A stretch of 8,626 nucleotides of DNA from Candidatus Omnitrophota bacterium (GTDB taxonomy: Bacteria; Omnitrophota; Gorgyraeia; Pluralincolimonadales; Pluralincolimonadaceae). Location: NCBI GenBank assembly GCA_028706795.1, contig JAQTVK010000029.1, forward strand, positions 1 to 8,626, written 5' to 3'. Shown here piece by piece: positions 6,448-8,626 of the stretch. Made by a program: the position numbers and the translations under genes. The stretch's first letter is position 1; every line of letters starts with the position of its first letter. The notes under the pieces were generated by a model. The model searched no databases, was not told where the DNA came from, and saw only the letters and a list, made by a program, of their open reading frames with translations.

Positions 6448-7551
6448 ATGAAAGATGCCGTAGAGAAAAATTCGCCTGTTCCTTTGTACAAACAGCTTAA
6501 ACAGGTCATTGAAAACCAGATAAAGAGCGGCGATAAGAAACCCGGCGAGCTCATTTCATCCGAGAAAGAATTTTGCCAGCAATTCAGCGTGAGCCAGATA
6601 ACGGTCCGCAAGGCGATGTTCGAGCTGGTGAACGAAGGCGTGCTCTACAGGATCCCGGGAAAGGGGACGTTCGTCTCCGGCCCGGAGCAGGGTTCCAGGG
6701 GCATATCAAAACTGAAGACCGACAACATCGGATTTGTGATATCGCGCGAACACCACCCGATATTCTCCAACACATTCTATTCGTATGTATTCGCCGGAGT
6801 GGAAGAAGAGGCGCGCTCCCACGGTTATAACCTTATTTACCAGGTCCTCGACGAAAAATTGATGTTCGATCCCTCCACGTTCAAATTAATAGAAGAAAGA
6901 AAAGTCGACGGCCTGATCCTGGTCGGCGAGATGTCCCACAGTTTCGTTTCCAACCTTAAGGCGAAAGATATCCCGATGGTCCTGCTCGACCATTATATAG
7001 AGAATTCATCGATCGATTCCATCGTGACGGATAATATGAAGGGCACGGCGGACATGATCAAATACTTGGCTGACCTCGGGCATAAGCAGATCGGCTTCCT
7101 CGGCGCCACGCTCGAGCACGGTTCTTTCATGGAGAGGTTCGAGGGATACAAGGCCGCGATGAAGAAGAACCGCCTGGAGCTCAACGAGGACTTCGTCCAG
7201 ACCGGCCTCCTCTGGAACGGCTACGGCATAATGGAGAAGATGTTCAGGCTCCAGAAGCTCCCTACCGCGATATTCGCCTGCAACGACCTTATGGCTATAC
7301 GCGCCATGGCCGCGATACAGGACAAGGGCATGAAGATACCCGACGAAATAAGCATTGCCGGGTTCGACGATATAGATATGAGCCAGCAGATACACCCCCC
7401 GCTTACCACGGTGCGCGTAGAGAAGGAAGAGATGGGCAAGATCGGCGTCAAGAGGCTCATGCAGAGGATGAAGAACAGCAATAAGCGTGCAGAGAAGATA
7501 ATCGTCCCGACCGAGCTGGTCGTAAGGAAGTCCTGCAAGGCGTTGAAATGA
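6448..7551 (+). CDS. GntR-LacI hybrid transcriptional repressor (AraR-like)
   Basis: A 367-residue sugar-responsive DNA-binding regulator. Residues about 8-78 form a GntR winged helix: PLYKQLKQVIENQIKSG, then GELISSEKEF (LISSE in place of the common LPSE), the recognition helix VSQITVRKAMFELV (R54 expected to contact DNA), and the wing GKGTFVSG. Residues about 90-367 form a LacI/periplasmic-binding-protein-type sugar sensor, with NIGFVIS, HGYNLIYQV, VDGLILVG, LADLGHKQIGFLG, AIFACNDLMA and ISIAGFDDIDMS all in canonical order. This combination is the AraR architecture. A GAGAGGG ribosome-binding site lies 8 bases before the ATG. The promoter upstream holds two inverted repeats, so autoregulation is likely. 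The stop TGA overlaps ATG 7548, and the secreted CBM-like genes follow in the same transcript, so the regulator is made together with its presumed targets. The inducer is unknown but probably a mono- or disaccharide. Confidence 0.92.
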   Translation: MKDAVEKNSPVPLYKQLKQVIENQIKSGDKKPGELISSEKEFCQQFSVSQITVRKAMFELVNEGVLYRIPGKGTFVSGPEQGSRGISKLKTDNIGFVISREHHPIFSNTFYSYVFAGVEEEARSHGYNLIYQVLDEKLMFDPSTFKLIEERKVDGLILVGEMSHSFVSNLKAKDIPMVLLDHYIENSSIDSIVTDNMKGTADMIKYLADLGHKQIGFLGATLEHGSFMERFEGYKAAMKKNRLELNEDFVQTGLLWNGYGIMEKMFRLQKLPTAIFACNDLMAIRAMAAIQDKGMKIPDEISIAGFDDIDMSQQIHPPLTTVRVEKEEMGKIGVKRLMQRMKNSNKRAEKIIVPTELVVRKSCKALK

Positions 7552-7568
7552 AAAAAGGGGGTAGGGGC

Positions 7569-8150
7569 ATGAGATACATCAGGTTGGTTCCCGTATTATT
7601 TTTTGCGTTAACCCTGGCCGCCGCTCCGGTTAAGGCGCATGCGGCGGAGGTCTTATGGGAAAATTTCGAAGGGGAGAATTATTGGGAGCCGGTCGACTGG
7701 GAGAACACCGCACAGGTGAACCTTTCGGTGGGCGCGGATAAAGCCTCCGAAGGAAAGCAGTCGCTCAAAGTCGTAATAAGGGAAGAGGTGACTGACTGGA
7801 AGAATAAGGTCGGTTTCTCCAGGGAAGATCCGATCGACCTCTCGAAAGGCAACAGCATAGCGATGGATATTTTCAATGAAAAGACCGCCGACCTGGAAGT
7901 GGCGATGGGGTTCATGACGGGTGACGGCTGGACATATTATGAGTCCGATAAAAAACCCCTGAAGTCCGGCTGGAACAGGGATATAACTTTTGATTTGACG
8001 GCTTCAGATTTCAAGAACAAGGCCAGCGATTGGAAATATACGGTATCGTTGGCAGACAGGGATAACGTCGGGAAAGTCTTCATACTCTTATACCGTCCGG
8101 CGAGGATGTCCGCGGATACGGTGTTTATAGACAACATCAGGATAAAATAA
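7569..8150 (+). CDS. secreted carbohydrate-binding-module-like protein, paralog 1
   Basis: A 193-residue exported protein of one domain. The signal peptide is RYIRLVPVLFFALTLAAAP followed by VKAHAAE, with likely cleavage after an Ala near residue 23-25. The mature part looks like a jelly-roll beta-sandwich of the galactose-binding or CBM type: an NFEGE start, DKASEGKQSLKV (the GkxSLkv strand typical of carbohydrate-binding modules), many Trp and Tyr residues (DWKN, GWTYYES, SGWN), and VFIDNIRI as the closing strand. No catalytic domain is present, so it may bind glycans in the periplasm or at the surface. I chose ATG 7569 because AGGGGG (7556-7561) sits 7 bases upstream; ATG 7548, overlapping the regulator's stop as ATGA, would add seven residues and cannot be excluded. 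A paralog follows after 12 bases. Exact CBM family not recognised. Confidence 0.8.
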   Translation: MRYIRLVPVLFFALTLAAAPVKAHAAEVLWENFEGENYWEPVDWENTAQVNLSVGADKASEGKQSLKVVIREEVTDWKNKVGFSREDPIDLSKGNSIAMDIFNEKTADLEVAMGFMTGDGWTYYESDKKPLKSGWNRDITFDLTASDFKNKASDWKYTVSLADRDNVGKVFILLYRPARMSADTVFIDNIRIK

Positions 8151-8157
8151 AAGGAGG
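8151..8157 (+). promoter_or_regulatory. consensus Shine-Dalgarno that fixes a GTG start
   Basis: AAGGAGG directly follows the TAA of paralog 1 and lies 5 bases before GTG 8163. The match to the 16S rRNA 3' end is full, so the GTG is taken as the true start of paralog 2 even though GTG starts are less common. Confidence 0.85.
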
Positions 8158-8162
8158 GTAAG

Positions 8163-8626
8163 GTGAAATACGCATTCCTGTTTTCGGTGATTGCGGCGCT
8201 GGTATTCATGGGCGTCAGCGCCGGGCTTGCCGGCGCCGAAGAGAAACCGTTTGATAATTTTGAGAGCCTGCCGGTAAACTGGGCATCGCCGGGCTGGGAG
8301 AACATCGGAGGCGTTGACCTGGAGTTGAGTACCGATAAGGCCTCGGAAGGGAAACAATCCCTTATGGTAACGGCCCAGGACGAGCCCCAGGATTGGAAGA
8401 ACAGGGTCGTGATCGCCAGGGAGGCGGTCCTCGACCTCTCCAACGAGAATATGGTGATGGACATTTATACCGATGTCGCTACGGGCATGGGGGTCCAGGT
8501 CGGGTTCGATTCGGCCGGGGATTATTACGAGTCCGAGAAAAAGATATTGAGCCAGGGATGGAATAAGGGTATCACCTTTGACTTAGGCGCCAAGGATTTC
8601 AAGTGCAAGGCGAGCGAGTGGAAGAA
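8163..8626 (+). CDS. secreted carbohydrate-binding-module-like protein, paralog 2, C-terminus cut by window edge
   Basis: The GTG frame is open from 8163 to the window end (154 full codons). Signal peptide: KYAFLFSVIAALVFMGVSAG then LAGAEE, with likely cleavage near AGA-E. The mature part aligns with the upstream protein along its whole visible length, by hand roughly half identical. Shared words are NFE, DKASEGKQSL, DWKN, DLS, MDI, YYES, GWN followed by ITFDL, and DFK-KAS-WK. If it has the same length as paralog 1 it ends about 40 codons outside the window, unless a further domain follows. Preserved Trp and Tyr positions suggest the same kind of ligand-binding face. No enzyme motif is visible. 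It is the third gene of the regulator operon and most likely another exported glycan-binding protein; the function is inferred from fold-like features only. Confidence 0.8.
   Translation, partial: MKYAFLFSVIAALVFMGVSAGLAGAEEKPFDNFESLPVNWASPGWENIGGVDLELSTDKASEGKQSLMVTAQDEPQDWKNRVVIAREAVLDLSNENMVMDIYTDVATGMGVQVGFDSAGDYYESEKKILSQGWNKGITFDLGAKDFKCKASEWK

Noticed and set aside
7006..7395. Minus-strand open frame of 129 residues
   Set aside because: It lies wholly inside the sensor domain of the GntR-LacI regulator, whose motifs are in canonical order. No recognisable domain is seen in the antisense product.
7937..8464. Minus-strand open frame of 175 residues
   Set aside because: It is antisense to the two CBM-like genes. 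They have signal peptides, clear ribosome-binding sites and mutual homology, while this frame has none.
1..8626. CRISPR arrays, insertion sequences, rRNA, riboswitches
   Set aside because: I saw no regularly spaced repeats, transposase motifs, rRNA segments or riboswitch-like leaders in either strand.

Overview
The window looks like chromosomal DNA of a Gram-negative bacterium. It encodes an outer-membrane efflux lipoprotein with its membrane-fusion partner, secreted proteins with Sec-type signal peptides, and tRNAs with CCA encoded in the DNA. Base composition is moderately GC-rich, with frequent AGG (Arg) and ATA (Ile) codons and a dense, short-spaced gene layout. This style, together with a glycan-degradation locus, recalls uncultured PVC-type lineages such as Omnitrophota. 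That placement is inference with low confidence; nothing in the window fixes the taxon.

Left part (1-2126, minus strand): an efflux operon. A TolC-type outer membrane factor lipoprotein (638-2074) is followed, with a 17-base overlap, by an RND-type membrane fusion protein (654 down to beyond base 1). A strong sigma70-like promoter (TTGATT-N17-TATAAT, 2126-2098) drives it. The inner-membrane pump is expected just outside the left edge.

Middle part (2160-6294, plus strand): a divergent transcription unit in which tRNA genes and sugar-metabolism genes are interleaved. The order is promoter, tRNA-Leu(GAG), a sugar phosphate isomerase/epimerase-like TIM barrel, a Gfo/Idh/MocA NAD(P)-dependent oxidoreductase, tRNA-Glu(CTC), and a large cytoplasmic clan GH-A (GH35-like) beta-galactosidase-type protein. 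Gaps are 2 to 30 bases, and no strong terminator is visible between members. The epimerase plus oxidoreductase pair beside a glycosidase suggests either ordinary sugar or inositol catabolism or an oxidative 3-keto-glycoside cleavage route.

Right part (6356-8626, plus strand): a second, regulated unit. A near-consensus sigma70 promoter (TTGACA-N16-TATAAT) carries two inverted repeats in operator positions. It drives a GntR-LacI hybrid (AraR-like) repressor, whose stop codon touches the first of two tandem, paralogous, secreted carbohydrate-binding-module-like proteins. The second paralog runs off the right edge.

Overall, the plus-strand genes read as a glycan sensing, binding and breakdown locus placed next to, and partly co-transcribed with, tRNA genes. 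The minus-strand efflux operon is probably functionally unrelated.
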